From NCBI GenBank assembly GCA_021648125.1, contig JAKITK010000022.1, forward strand, positions 1 through 44,348: a stretch of DNA of 44,348 nucleotides, read 5' to 3'. This stretch comes from Lysobacterales bacterium (GTDB lineage Bacteria > Pseudomonadota > Gammaproteobacteria > Xanthomonadales > SZUA-36). Below, piece by piece: positions 17,328-26,500 of the stretch. The notes under the pieces were generated by a model. That model was not told the origin of the DNA and searched no databases. It saw only the letters and a program-made list of their open reading frames with translations. The stretch's first letter is position 1. Every line of letters starts with the position of its first letter. Position numbers and translations under genes: made by a program.

Positions 17328-18116
17328 ATGACGAGCGCTGAAAGTTTATTACAACAAGGCAAAGTAAATACGGCTCTCAGGGCTTTAACCGAAGAGGTTA
17401 AAGCCCATCCGGCCGATTCACCCAAGCGTGTATTTATATTTCAATTGCTGATCATACTGGGTCAATGGGAACGGGCAAAAATTCAGCTCGAACTTGCTGG
17501 CCAGCTTGATTCGAGTGTTGCACCACTGGTGCAGGTCTATACCGATGTAATTAATTGCGAGTTACACCGTCAGGCAGTATTTTCCGGAAAGAGTAAGCCG
17601 TTAATTTTTTCTGAGCCAGAAGAATGGATGGCTCTGCTGGTTGAAGCCCAGCAGGCATTCGCCCATGGTAATATTGCTACATATGCCAGATTGAATGCGC
17701 AAGCGTTTGCACAAGCTGATACCCGTAGCGGTAAAATTAATGATGAACCGTTTGCTTGGGTTGCTGATGCTGATCAACGGCTGGGACCCGTTTTTGAAAT
17801 TATTTTTAATGGGCATTATTACTGGGTGCCATTTTCCTGTGTGCGCAGTTTGCATACTGAGCAACCAGCCGATTTGCGTGATCTTGTATGGCAACCAGCA
17901 GAAATGGTGTTGACCAATGGTGGCAAGCATATCGTGATGATACCCTCACGCTATCCGGACATTGATGGGGTAACAGAAAACCATCTGTTGGCTCGCAATA
18001 CTGATTGGATTGAACAGGGTGATGAAGTTTATACGGGTATCGGGCAACGCCAATTTACTACGGATCAAAAGGACTACCCGTTCCTTGAGGTACGCAGTAT
18101 TGAATTTGACGATTAG
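17328..18116 (+). CDS. tagJ: T6SS accessory protein TagJ (ImpE family)
   Basis: The 262-residue product opens with TPR-like helices (AESLLQQGKVNTALRAL, LIILGQWERAKIQLEL) and then the ImpE-specific part: FAWVADADQRLGPVFE, GHYYWVPF, DLRDLVWQPAEMVL and a terminal FLEVRSIEF. TagJ (HsiE1) binds the sheath subunit TssB and is found in HSI-I-type clusters between hcp and tssE, as here. An ATG at 17322 is in frame, but it directly abuts the GAGG Shine-Dalgarno. The ATG at 17328, six bases after GAGG, is the better start. It is cytoplasmic, and the gene is followed by tssE after six bases. Confidence 0.92.
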   Translation: MTSAESLLQQGKVNTALRALTEEVKAHPADSPKRVFIFQLLIILGQWERAKIQLELAGQLDSSVAPLVQVYTDVINCELHRQAVFSGKSKPLIFSEPEEWMALLVEAQQAFAHGNIATYARLNAQAFAQADTRSGKINDEPFAWVADADQRLGPVFEIIFNGHYYWVPFSCVRSLHTEQPADLRDLVWQPAEMVLTNGGKHIVMIPSRYPDIDGVTENHLLARNTDWIEQGDEVYTGIGQRQFTTDQKDYPFLEVRSIEFDD

Positions 18117-18122
18117 CTGAAT

Positions 18123-18626
18123 ATGGGACAGTGGTCGTTAAAAGAGAGGTTGCAACCGTCCTTACTGGATCGGTTGACTGATCAGCAGACAAATAAAAGC
18201 CGGGAAAGCACTGCCCAACAGAGCATGGGACATAAGGAGTTTAAAAATGCGGTTATCCGTGATCTCGGCTGGCTGCTTAATTCTGTGTGTCTGGATGTAT
18301 GTGTTGATCTTGAAGCGTACCCAGAGGTCAGGAACTCAGTATTAAATTATGGTTTGCCGGATATTTCCGGACAAACATCCTCAACAATTGAGGTGAAAAC
18401 GATAGAGCTTGCGGTAAGGAAGGCTATACGCCAGTTCGAACCAAGAATTATCCGCAATACCTTGCAGGTGAAAGTACACTCAAATGTTGATGAAATGAGC
18501 CATAACTCGCTGGTTTTTGAAATCCAGGGTGCTGTATTTGGCCAGCCATCACCTTTCCAGATAGTTCTTCGTAGCGAACTTGATCTGGAGTGTGGTGAGT
18601 TTACCCTGACTGAGAATTTTGACTGA
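18123..18626 (+). CDS. tssE: T6SS baseplate subunit TssE (gp25-like)
   Basis: The 167-residue product begins WSLKERLQPSLLDRL, the classical TssE start, and carries the gp25-like core with VIRDLGWLLNS, LNYGLPDISG and IRQFEPRII. The gp25 fold starts sheath polymerisation at the baseplate. The gene lies six bases after tagJ and six before tssF, so it is in the same transcript. Length and motifs are normal. Confidence 0.94.
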   Translation: MGQWSLKERLQPSLLDRLTDQQTNKSRESTAQQSMGHKEFKNAVIRDLGWLLNSVCLDVCVDLEAYPEVRNSVLNYGLPDISGQTSSTIEVKTIELAVRKAIRQFEPRIIRNTLQVKVHSNVDEMSHNSLVFEIQGAVFGQPSPFQIVLRSELDLECGEFTLTENFD

Positions 18627-18632
18627 TTTCTA

Positions 18633-20507
18633 ATGGATTCCAGATTACTTCACCACTATAATAACGAACTTCATTTTATGCGGGAAATGGGGGGGGAGTT
18701 TGCACGCAACTTCCCTAAAATTGCCGGTAGACTGGGAATGGAAGGCCTAGAGTGCGCGGATCCGTATGTTGAGCGTTTGCTGGAAGGTTTTGCTTTTCTT
18801 ACCGCACGAGTACAACTGAAAATTGAAGAAGAGTTCCCCAAGTTTTGTCAGCACCTGATTGAAATGATATACCCGGACTATCTTTCTCCCCTGCCATCTA
18901 TGACCATTGTACAACTTCACCCCGATTGTGGTGATAGTGATCTTGCAGAAGGTTTCAAAATCAAGCGGGGGACAACACTCAGAAGCGGACTTGGACCATT
19001 AATGCAAACGGCCTGTGAGTACCGGACATCACACGATGTTGAGTTATATCCGCTAAAAATTCGAAGTGCCGAATATATTGCAACGCGTGCAGCGTTGGCG
19101 AATCTTGGTATAAAACCAGGCAGGCAGGTCTCTGCAGGTATTCGGATCAAGATTGATACCGTTGAAGATATCAGCATCTCCGACCTGAAAATACGGAATC
19201 TCCCATTGTTTTTGGGTGGCAGTGGAAGTATACCTTTGGCCTTGTATGAGCAAATATTATCAGGTGTTTGTGGCTTCTCAGTTATTACTGGTAGTGAAGG
19301 CAAGCGGCAGGTTCACCCATTGGTGGCTGAAAATGTACAACCCTTTGGATTCTCGGAAAATCAGGCAATACTGAATTATCGTTCACGGTCATTTGAAGGT
19401 TATCGTTTGTTGCGTGAATATTTCGCTTTTCCTGAACGCTTTCGATTTATTAATTTCACCGGGCTTCAAGCGGCATTGAGTTGCTCTTCCGGTGAGTCGT
19501 TTGAATTAGTTGTTCATTTGAACAGTCGCGACGGTAATCTCGAAAATGTGGTTGATAAGAGCCATTTTTTACCCTTTTGTACACCGGCAATCAACCTTTT
19601 CCCAAAACGCGCAGACAGGCTTAACCTGAATACCAAAGATCAGGAGTTTCATCTGGTGGCTGACAGGAGTCGGCCGATGGATTATGAAATTCACCAGGTA
19701 TTGAGTGTTACAGGCTATGGAGAGCACGCCGATGAAAGGCAACAATTCCTGCCTTTTTACGGCTTAAAAAACAACCATTTATCTGCAGAGGATGCTGCGT
19801 TTTTTACTATCCAGAGAAAACCCCGGGTATTATCTTCTAGGCAACATAACCGAGGCGCTCGGTCCAAATATCTCGGGCAGGAAGTGTTTGTCTCACTGGT
19901 TGATGCTAAAGAAGCACCTTATAGTTCGAAACTTAATCAAATTGGTGTTAGTACACTGTGCAGCAATCGCGACTTACCAAGACAAATGCCATTAGGCCAG
20001 AAAAATGGAGATTTCAGTCTTGATATAAATGCGCCGGTTGACACTATCCGATGTGTAGCCGGACCTACGCGGCCGGTTTCCCAAGCAGTAAGCGGTGATT
20101 ATGCCTGGCGTTTGATTAGTCACCTGTCCCTGAATTACCTTTCGTTGATTGATGAAAATCCGGAAGAAGGGGCAGCAGCTTTGCGTGAATTACTCCAGCT
20201 ATATTCTAACGGCAACAACATTAATGATCGTCAGATCAACGCATTGATAAAAATAAAGGCCAAGCCGGTGACCAAGCGTTTACCGATATCCGGTCCAATA
20301 AGTTTCGGTCGTGGTCTGGAAATTAGGCTGACTCTGGATGAAGCAGGTTTTGATGCAGGAGGAATGTATTTGTTTGGTTCCATTATGAATGAATTTTTTG
20401 GTAAGTATGTTTCGGTAAATCATATGATTGAAACAATTGCCCTACGAGAAGATAACTCTGAGGTTGCAAAGTGGCCGGTAAAAACAGGTCTGCGACCGCA
20501 GCTATAA
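18633..20507 (+). CDS. tssF: T6SS baseplate subunit TssF
   Basis: The 624-residue product begins with LLHHYNNELHFMREMGGEFA and then GRLGMEGLECADPYVERLLEG, both diagnostic of TssF (VasA/ImpG). The segment FCQHLIEMIYPDYLSPLPSM follows, and WRLISHLSLNYLSL is found near residue 490. Two copies of TssF with one TssG form the baseplate wedge around the VgrG hub. It is cytoplasmic and of typical length. The 3' end overlaps tssG by 37 bases. Confidence 0.96.
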   Translation: MDSRLLHHYNNELHFMREMGGEFARNFPKIAGRLGMEGLECADPYVERLLEGFAFLTARVQLKIEEEFPKFCQHLIEMIYPDYLSPLPSMTIVQLHPDCGDSDLAEGFKIKRGTTLRSGLGPLMQTACEYRTSHDVELYPLKIRSAEYIATRAALANLGIKPGRQVSAGIRIKIDTVEDISISDLKIRNLPLFLGGSGSIPLALYEQILSGVCGFSVITGSEGKRQVHPLVAENVQPFGFSENQAILNYRSRSFEGYRLLREYFAFPERFRFINFTGLQAALSCSSGESFELVVHLNSRDGNLENVVDKSHFLPFCTPAINLFPKRADRLNLNTKDQEFHLVADRSRPMDYEIHQVLSVTGYGEHADERQQFLPFYGLKNNHLSAEDAAFFTIQRKPRVLSSRQHNRGARSKYLGQEVFVSLVDAKEAPYSSKLNQIGVSTLCSNRDLPRQMPLGQKNGDFSLDINAPVDTIRCVAGPTRPVSQAVSGDYAWRLISHLSLNYLSLIDENPEEGAAALRELLQLYSNGNNINDRQINALIKIKAKPVTKRLPISGPISFGRGLEIRLTLDEAGFDAGGMYLFGSIMNEFFGKYVSVNHMIETIALREDNSEVAKWPVKTGLRPQL

Positions 20508-21493
20508 AATTCCTTGCGGAAGTGAGCCAGAAACCACATCAATATGGTTTCTATCAAACCGTGCGGAGAATAAACTGTTTTTATCACGACAAGCCTTTAA
20601 CCGGCCAATCTTATCGACCTGTAGATGATCCTGTGCGATTTTCCCAGGAACCCTATACATCATTTGCACCTTCAACACTCAGCTCACTCCGCATTGATAA
20701 ATCGGATCAAAAGCCGCGTCTCGCGCAGCGCTTCATCGGTTTGTTCGGCCCAAATGGGCCCCTGCCACTGCACCTTACAGAGTATGCACGCGACCGTGAA
20801 AGGCACAAACATGATGCATCCTTCTCACGCTTTGCCGATATGTTCCATCACCGGGTGGTTAGTTTGTATTATGCTGCTTGGGCGCAGGCACAACCCACGG
20901 TGCAATTTGACCGGCCTGACAAAAATCGATTTGGTGATTATCTTGGTTCGCTTATAGGGTTGGGTTTTCCAAGCCTACGGGATGCTGATGCCATGCATCA
21001 CCTGTCAAAGCTTAGTTTCGCGGGCCATTTGGGGAGTTTACCAAGGCATGTTAATGGGTTAGTATCACTAATTTCAGGATACTTTGAGATCGAGGTGAAA
21101 GTAGTTGAATTTATCGGTCACTGGATACGGATCCCGAAAGCGGATCAGGTGATGCTCGGTATGGGTGCTCGCTTGGGTAAAGATACCGTTATTGGTGAGC
21201 GTGTATGGCAGCGGCAGGATAAGTTCAGACTCTGTCTGGGGCCCTTGAGCCTGGACCAATACGAAGCTTTTTTACCTGACGGAAAGTCTTTCAGTGCATT
21301 GGTTGCCGCGGTCAGAAATTATGTTGGAATAGAATATTTTTGGGAAGTAAACTTGATTCTCCGCAAAGAAGAAAAACCCGTTAGCTGCCTGGGTAAATGT
21401 GGCAGGCTGGGTTGGACTAATTGGCTAGAATCGGCTCCTCAACTAAACCATGTTGATGATTTAAATTTGCAGGTAGAAAATTATATAAATTAA
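20471..21493 (+). CDS. tssG: T6SS baseplate subunit TssG
   Basis: The 340-residue product has the TssG pattern: FYQTVRRINCFYHDKP near residue 25, RFSQEPYTSFAPSTL, RFIGLFGPNGPLPLHLTEY, and the FADMFHHRVVSLYYAAWAQAQP block. TssG completes the wedge with TssF and TssE. The best start is a GTG at 20471 inside the end of tssF, with a GAGGT-like site just before. A 37-base overlap is usual for this gene pair. A 55-base AT-rich gap with a strong GGAAAAGGAAG site separates it from clpV. Confidence 0.95.
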   Translation: MAGKNRSATAAIKFLAEVSQKPHQYGFYQTVRRINCFYHDKPLTGQSYRPVDDPVRFSQEPYTSFAPSTLSSLRIDKSDQKPRLAQRFIGLFGPNGPLPLHLTEYARDRERHKHDASFSRFADMFHHRVVSLYYAAWAQAQPTVQFDRPDKNRFGDYLGSLIGLGFPSLRDADAMHHLSKLSFAGHLGSLPRHVNGLVSLISGYFEIEVKVVEFIGHWIRIPKADQVMLGMGARLGKDTVIGERVWQRQDKFRLCLGPLSLDQYEAFLPDGKSFSALVAAVRNYVGIEYFWEVNLILRKEEKPVSCLGKCGRLGWTNWLESAPQLNHVDDLNLQVENYIN

Positions 21494-21548
21494 ATTATAT
21501 AAATTAATTATAATCAAAGGTCTGTTTTATAAAAAAAGGAAAAGGAAG

Positions 21549-24248
21549 ATGACAGAAATCAGTAGGACCGCATTATTTGGAAAACTCAATAGCCTACTTT
21601 ATCAGTCGATTGAGAGTGCGACGGTATTTTGCAAGATGCGTGCGAACCCCTATGTTGAAGTTATTCATTGGCTTCAGCAAATTTTGCAATTACAAGACTC
21701 TGATTTACATAAAATCGTAAATCATTTCGATATTGAGATTGCCCATTTAGCGTCCGACTTTACCCGCTCTCTAGATCGATTACCGCGTGGCGCAAGTTCC
21801 GTAAGTGATCTTTCATCGCATCTGGAAGAATCGGTAGAGAGGGCATGGGTTTATGGTAGCCTGATGTTTCAGTCACCGCAAATTCGCAGCGGATATTTAC
21901 TTATCGGTATCTTAAAGAGCCGTTCATTACGGAATGAATTACTGAATATTTCCAAACAGTTTGATAAAATTAAAATCGACACACTGGCAGCGGAGTTCGA
22001 TAAAATAACCAGTGGTTCACCAGAAGATCACCTCACTGCAACTGACGGTAGTGACCTTTCATCTGCTGAGTCCGCCCTCGGACAGCCGGGTAGAACTCAG
22101 GGCAAGGGGGATGCGCTGGCAAAATTCACTGTTGATCTTACCGAGCAGGCCCGCAGTGGTGAGCTGGATCCGATCGTTGGCCGGGATGAGGAAATTCGAC
22201 AAATTATCGATATCCTGATGCGCCGCAGGCAGAACAATCCGATTCTGACAGGCGAGGCTGGCGTTGGAAAAACAGCGGTGGTCGAAGGTTTTGCTATGCG
22301 CCTAGCGTCCGGAGATGTACCCCCGCAGTTAAAAAATGTGGCTTTGAAAGTACTTGACCTTGGCTTGCTTCAGGCCGGCGCGGGCATGAAAGGGGAGTTC
22401 GAACAGCGCTTGCGTCAAATTATTGATGATGTACAGGCGTCTGAAATCCCGATAATTCTATTTATCGATGAGGCACATACACTGATCGGTGCGGGGGGTG
22501 CAGAAGGTACCGGTGATGCGGCCAACCTGCTGAAGCCGGCCCTCGCGCGCGGGACATTACGCACAGTTGCTGCAACTACATTTGCCGAGTATAAAAAGTA
22601 TATTGAAAAAGACCCGGCGCTCACCAGACGATTCCAGGTGGTTCAGGTGGGTGAACCCAGTGAAGATAAATGTATTCAAATGTTGCGCTGCATTTCCCCG
22701 GTTATGGAGCGGCATCATAAGGTCCAGGTTTTTGATGAGGCAGTACAGTCTGCAACCCGCCTATCGCACCGTTATATACCGGCCCGGCAGTTGCCGGATA
22801 AGGCCGTTAGCCTGCTGGATACCGCCTGTGCGCGTGTTGCAGTCGCCTTGCATTCAACCCCGGCACCCCTAGAGGACTGTGACCATCGTATCATCGGTCT
22901 CGAACTAGAGCAGGAGATACTTGAGCGGGAGAAGGCAATCGGCCATGCTGATAATGATCGTGCCGCAAAAATTATTGAAGAACTGACAGTTGAACGCGAA
23001 CGCCAACAGCGATTAACCCAGCGCTGGGAAACAGAAAAAACACTGGTGGATGAAATCCTTGCCTTACGCCGTCAATTGATTAAGGCAGATGAAGAAGACC
23101 CAGAGGATGTGGCTAAGGATGAAGTAGGCACTGAAATAGATGATGCAACACTAAGTGATGAAGTTAGCATGCGGCAACGGCTAGCTGAGTTGCAAGATGA
23201 GTTAACGCAACTGCAAGGTGAGCAACCGCTGGTTTTTCACAGCGTCGATGGCGCGGCTGTGGCGATGGTCGTTGAAGACTGGACCGGTATACCCGTTGGC
23301 AGTATGGTTAAAAATGAGGTTGAAAGCATACTTAATATGACTGCTGAACTATGTAAAAGGGTTATTGGCCAGGATCATGGCCTTGAAATGATCGTTAGCC
23401 GGGTACAAACCAGCCGAGCCCGCCTAGATAATCCGGGTAAACCCATAGGGGTATTCATGCTCTGTGGCCCCAGCGGTGTGGGTAAAACTGAAACCGCACT
23501 GGCATTGGCCGAATCGCTTTATGGTGGTGAACAAAACCTGATCACAATTAATATGAGTGAGTTCCAGGAGGCACATACAGTATCAACCCTGAAAGGCGCT
23601 CCCCCAGGATATGTCGGCTACGGTGAGGGTGGGGTATTGACTGAAGCTGTACGGCGTCGCCCTTACAGTGTTGTACTGCTCGATGAGATTGAAAAGGCTC
23701 ACCCTGATGTGCATGAAATTTTCTTTCAGGTTTTCGACAAAGGAGTAATGGAAGATGGCGAAGGTCGAATGATTGACTTTCGAAATACCCTGATATTACT
23801 GACCTCAAATGTGGGCAGTGAATTGATCATGAACTTTGCCAAGGATCCAGAGTTAATGCCCGATGCGGAAGGGATTGCCAAAGCCTTGCGCGAGCCACAA
23901 CTGCAGATTTTTCCGGCCGCACTGTTAGGCCGAATTGTGAGTATTCCTTACTACCCCTTGAGCGATGAAGTACTGCATAAAATTATTATTCTACAGTTAA
24001 ATCGAATCCGTAAACGGATGGCAGAAAATCATGACATTCCATTTACTTATACGCAGGCAGCGCTAACATTGATTTCAAACCGCTGTACGGAACTGGAAAG
24101 TGGTGGACGGATGATCGATGCGATACTCACCAACACCGTACTCCCGCAAATTAGTCGGGAATTACTTACACGAATGGCCGCGGGTGAGGCACTAAACAGT
24201 GTTGAAATTGATGCCGCGGATGATGATTTCAAATACATCTATAGCTGA
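21549..24248 (+). CDS. clpV: T6SS AAA+ ATPase ClpV (TssH)
   Basis: The 899-residue product has an N-terminal Clp-N domain (residues ~1-160), then two AAA+ modules. Module one shows Walker A GEAGVGKT and Walker B FIDEAHTLIGAGG. Module two shows Walker A GPSGVGKT and Walker B VVLLDEIEKAHPDVHEIFFQ. A middle coiled-coil lies near residues 450-570 and is rich in Glu/Arg/Gln. ClpV extracts and recycles contracted sheath by pulling on the TssC N terminus. All catalytic motifs are intact. It follows tssG and precedes vgrG by 29 bases. Confidence 0.97.
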   Translation: MTEISRTALFGKLNSLLYQSIESATVFCKMRANPYVEVIHWLQQILQLQDSDLHKIVNHFDIEIAHLASDFTRSLDRLPRGASSVSDLSSHLEESVERAWVYGSLMFQSPQIRSGYLLIGILKSRSLRNELLNISKQFDKIKIDTLAAEFDKITSGSPEDHLTATDGSDLSSAESALGQPGRTQGKGDALAKFTVDLTEQARSGELDPIVGRDEEIRQIIDILMRRRQNNPILTGEAGVGKTAVVEGFAMRLASGDVPPQLKNVALKVLDLGLLQAGAGMKGEFEQRLRQIIDDVQASEIPIILFIDEAHTLIGAGGAEGTGDAANLLKPALARGTLRTVAATTFAEYKKYIEKDPALTRRFQVVQVGEPSEDKCIQMLRCISPVMERHHKVQVFDEAVQSATRLSHRYIPARQLPDKAVSLLDTACARVAVALHSTPAPLEDCDHRIIGLELEQEILEREKAIGHADNDRAAKIIEELTVERERQQRLTQRWETEKTLVDEILALRRQLIKADEEDPEDVAKDEVGTEIDDATLSDEVSMRQRLAELQDELTQLQGEQPLVFHSVDGAAVAMVVEDWTGIPVGSMVKNEVESILNMTAELCKRVIGQDHGLEMIVSRVQTSRARLDNPGKPIGVFMLCGPSGVGKTETALALAESLYGGEQNLITINMSEFQEAHTVSTLKGAPPGYVGYGEGGVLTEAVRRRPYSVVLLDEIEKAHPDVHEIFFQVFDKGVMEDGEGRMIDFRNTLILLTSNVGSELIMNFAKDPELMPDAEGIAKALREPQLQIFPAALLGRIVSIPYYPLSDEVLHKIIILQLNRIRKRMAENHDIPFTYTQAALTLISNRCTELESGGRMIDAILTNTVLPQISRELLTRMAAGEALNSVEIDAADDDFKYIYS

Positions 24249-24277
24249 CACCGGGTTAACGGAAGAGGATATTTAAT

Positions 24278-26437
24278 ATGCCACTTAATGATGCAAACCA
24301 CCCAATCAACTTTATATCGCCCTTGGGCGACAAGCTGGTTGTTGAATCAATGTCGGGTGATGAAGCGATTGGTCAGTTATTTAATTTTCAACTTGAACTT
24401 CTGAGTGAAGACTTTGAGCTGCAATTTAGCAGTATTGTCGGCCAAAAGGTGACGGTTGGTCTGGAGCTTGCGGAAGGTAGGCGACACTTCAATGGTTTTA
24501 TTACCGAGTTTCGCTATCTTGGACAGGTAAACCGCTATGCCCGCTACCAGGCTGTTGTCAGGCCATGGTTGTGGTTTTTGACGCGTACATCCGACTGTAA
24601 AATATTTCAGGAATTAACGGTTCCTGAAATTATTGAGGAAGTTTTTGCCGATAACGAAATGTCAGATTTTGAAATCCGCCTTACAGGGTCATACAGGAAA
24701 TGGGAATATTGTGTCCAATACCGTGAAACTGATTATAATTTCATTAGCCGTTTAATGGAGCAGGAAGGACTGTATTTTTATTTTGAACATGATGCAGACA
24801 AACACATTTTGGTTCTCGCTGATGACCCGGGTACACACAAACCTTTCCCGGGTTTTGAAACCATTCCCTTTCATGAAGAATCCGGTGGTGATGCAATGCG
24901 AGATGATCACCTGCAGCAGTGGGTTGTAACCCAGACAATCCAGCCGGAGCAGTATGCCGTTCAGGATTTTAATTTCAAAAAACCTAAAGTAGATTTATTA
25001 TCTCGATACAACTTACAAGGCGGGCATGCCTATCCTATTAGCAACCCTGAAATATTTGATTATCCGGGTGAATATATTGATAAAAAAGACGGTGATACAT
25101 TTGCAGAAATCCGCTTACAGGAACTCCGGCTGCAGTTCGAACGGATTAGTTCAGCTGGCCCTTGCAGGGGCTTATCTGCAGGTTGTGTGTTCACCCTTGA
25201 GGACTATCCCAGAGAAGACCAGAATAATAAATATCTGGTACTGTCAGTATTCCACCAACTCCATGACAATAGCTATATTTCCAGTCGGGGTGGAGCGGCT
25301 GAGGAATTATATCGCTGTAGTATTGAAGTTCTGCACAGCGAAATTACCTACAGGCAACCGCGGGCCACGGCCAAACCTATGGTTCAGGGGCCACAAACAG
25401 CAATTGTTGTAGGCCCTGAGAATGATGAAATCTATACAGATGAATTTGGGCGGGTCAAAGTGCAGTTTCACTGGGATCGTTACGGTCTAAATGATGAAGA
25501 CAGTTCCTGCTGGATACGGGTTTCGCAGTTATGGGCAGGCACAAAATGGGGCGGGATGCATATACCGCGTATAGGCCAAGAAGTGATCGTCAGCTTTTTG
25601 GAAGGCGACCCTGATAGGCCACTTATAACCGGGCGTGTATACAATGCCGATTGTATGCCTCCCTATACTTTGCCCGAAAATAAGACCCAAAGTGGAATTA
25701 AATCCCGTAGCAGTAAAAATGGAACAGAAAATAATTTCAATGAAATCCGAATGGAGGATAAAAAAGGTAGTGAGGAGCTTTATATCCAGGCCGAAAAAAA
25801 TGAAAAAATACTGGTCAAAAATAACAAATCAGAAAATGTGGGTAACAATGAAAGCATTACCATTGGAAATGATCGTACAGAAACTATTGGAAATGATGAA
25901 ACCACTACAATTGGAAATGACCGAACGGAAACTGTTGTTAACGATGAATACATTACCATTGGAAGGGATCGTATTGAATTTGTTGTTACCAATGAACACA
26001 TTAGAATTGGAGAGGATCGTGAGGAAAATGTTGGTAACAATGAAACCATTGAAATTGGAAATGATCGTACGAAAACTGTTTGTGTCAATGAAACCATTAC
26101 AATTGGAGCTGATCGTACGGAAACTGTTGCTAACAATGAAACCATTACAATTGGAAATGATCGTCTGGAAAATGTTGTTGGCTATGAAGACATTGCAATT
26201 GGAAAGGATCGTACGAAAACTGTTACTGACAATGAAACCATTACAATTGGAAAAAAATTACAAATTACAGCAGGTGATGAGATAAGTTTTATATGTGGGT
26301 CAGCATCCATTACTCTGAAAAAAAATGGTGATATTAAAATAAAAGGTAAAAACCTGTCGCTTAACGCCAGCTCAGTAGTTAATATTGATGGAAAACCGAT
26401 AAACTTGACGGGAACAACGGTAAATATCAACACATGA
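24278..26437 (+). CDS. vgrG: T6SS spike protein VgrG (TssI) with extended repeat tail
   Basis: The 719-residue product has the gp27-like hub (residues ~1-370; FNFQLELLSED, GFITEFRYLG, CVQYRETDYNFISRLMEQEGLYFYFEH) and the gp5-like OB domain, with IYTDEFGRVKVQFHWDRYG and CWIRVSQLWAGTKWGG. An extension of nine 16-residue units follows at ~524-667, each like NETITIGNDRTETVGN. A final beta-helical DUF2345-like tail contains GDIKIKGKNLSLNA. VgrG trimers cap the Hcp tube and carry PAAR proteins and effectors. No C-terminal toxin domain is fused. Its neighbours downstream are candidate adaptors and cargo. Confidence 0.96.
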   Translation: MPLNDANHPINFISPLGDKLVVESMSGDEAIGQLFNFQLELLSEDFELQFSSIVGQKVTVGLELAEGRRHFNGFITEFRYLGQVNRYARYQAVVRPWLWFLTRTSDCKIFQELTVPEIIEEVFADNEMSDFEIRLTGSYRKWEYCVQYRETDYNFISRLMEQEGLYFYFEHDADKHILVLADDPGTHKPFPGFETIPFHEESGGDAMRDDHLQQWVVTQTIQPEQYAVQDFNFKKPKVDLLSRYNLQGGHAYPISNPEIFDYPGEYIDKKDGDTFAEIRLQELRLQFERISSAGPCRGLSAGCVFTLEDYPREDQNNKYLVLSVFHQLHDNSYISSRGGAAEELYRCSIEVLHSEITYRQPRATAKPMVQGPQTAIVVGPENDEIYTDEFGRVKVQFHWDRYGLNDEDSSCWIRVSQLWAGTKWGGMHIPRIGQEVIVSFLEGDPDRPLITGRVYNADCMPPYTLPENKTQSGIKSRSSKNGTENNFNEIRMEDKKGSEELYIQAEKNEKILVKNNKSENVGNNESITIGNDRTETIGNDETTTIGNDRTETVVNDEYITIGRDRIEFVVTNEHIRIGEDREENVGNNETIEIGNDRTKTVCVNETITIGADRTETVANNETITIGNDRLENVVGYEDIAIGKDRTKTVTDNETITIGKKLQITAGDEISFICGSASITLKKNGDIKIKGKNLSLNASSVVNIDGKPINLTGTTVNINT
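25847..26278 (+). repeat. Nine tandem 48-base units in vgrG
   Basis: The coding sequence repeats every 48 bases (16 codons): a consensus N-E-T-I-T-I-G-N-D-R-T-E-T-V-G-N, with units one to eight clear and the ninth degenerate. The regular I-x-I-G and R-T-x-T-V strands fit a gp5-type triple-stranded beta-helix. DNA identity between units is partial, so the array is not a very recent expansion. Confidence 0.85.
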
Positions 26438-26500
26438 GTAACTATCCGGATACTACACAGGCAGCAGTACTACGCACGGTATTTATACGGAGCTATATTT

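Noticed and set aside
25780-26145. 121-residue minus-strand frame opposite the vgrG repeat
   Set aside because: Same cause as above; antisense to repeat DNA.
25635-26285. 216-residue plus-strand frame overlapping vgrG in another frame
   Set aside because: It is a shadow of the 48-base repeat: any repeat whose length is a multiple of three stays open in other frames. The product (MKPLQLEMIVRKLL-like) has no known family.
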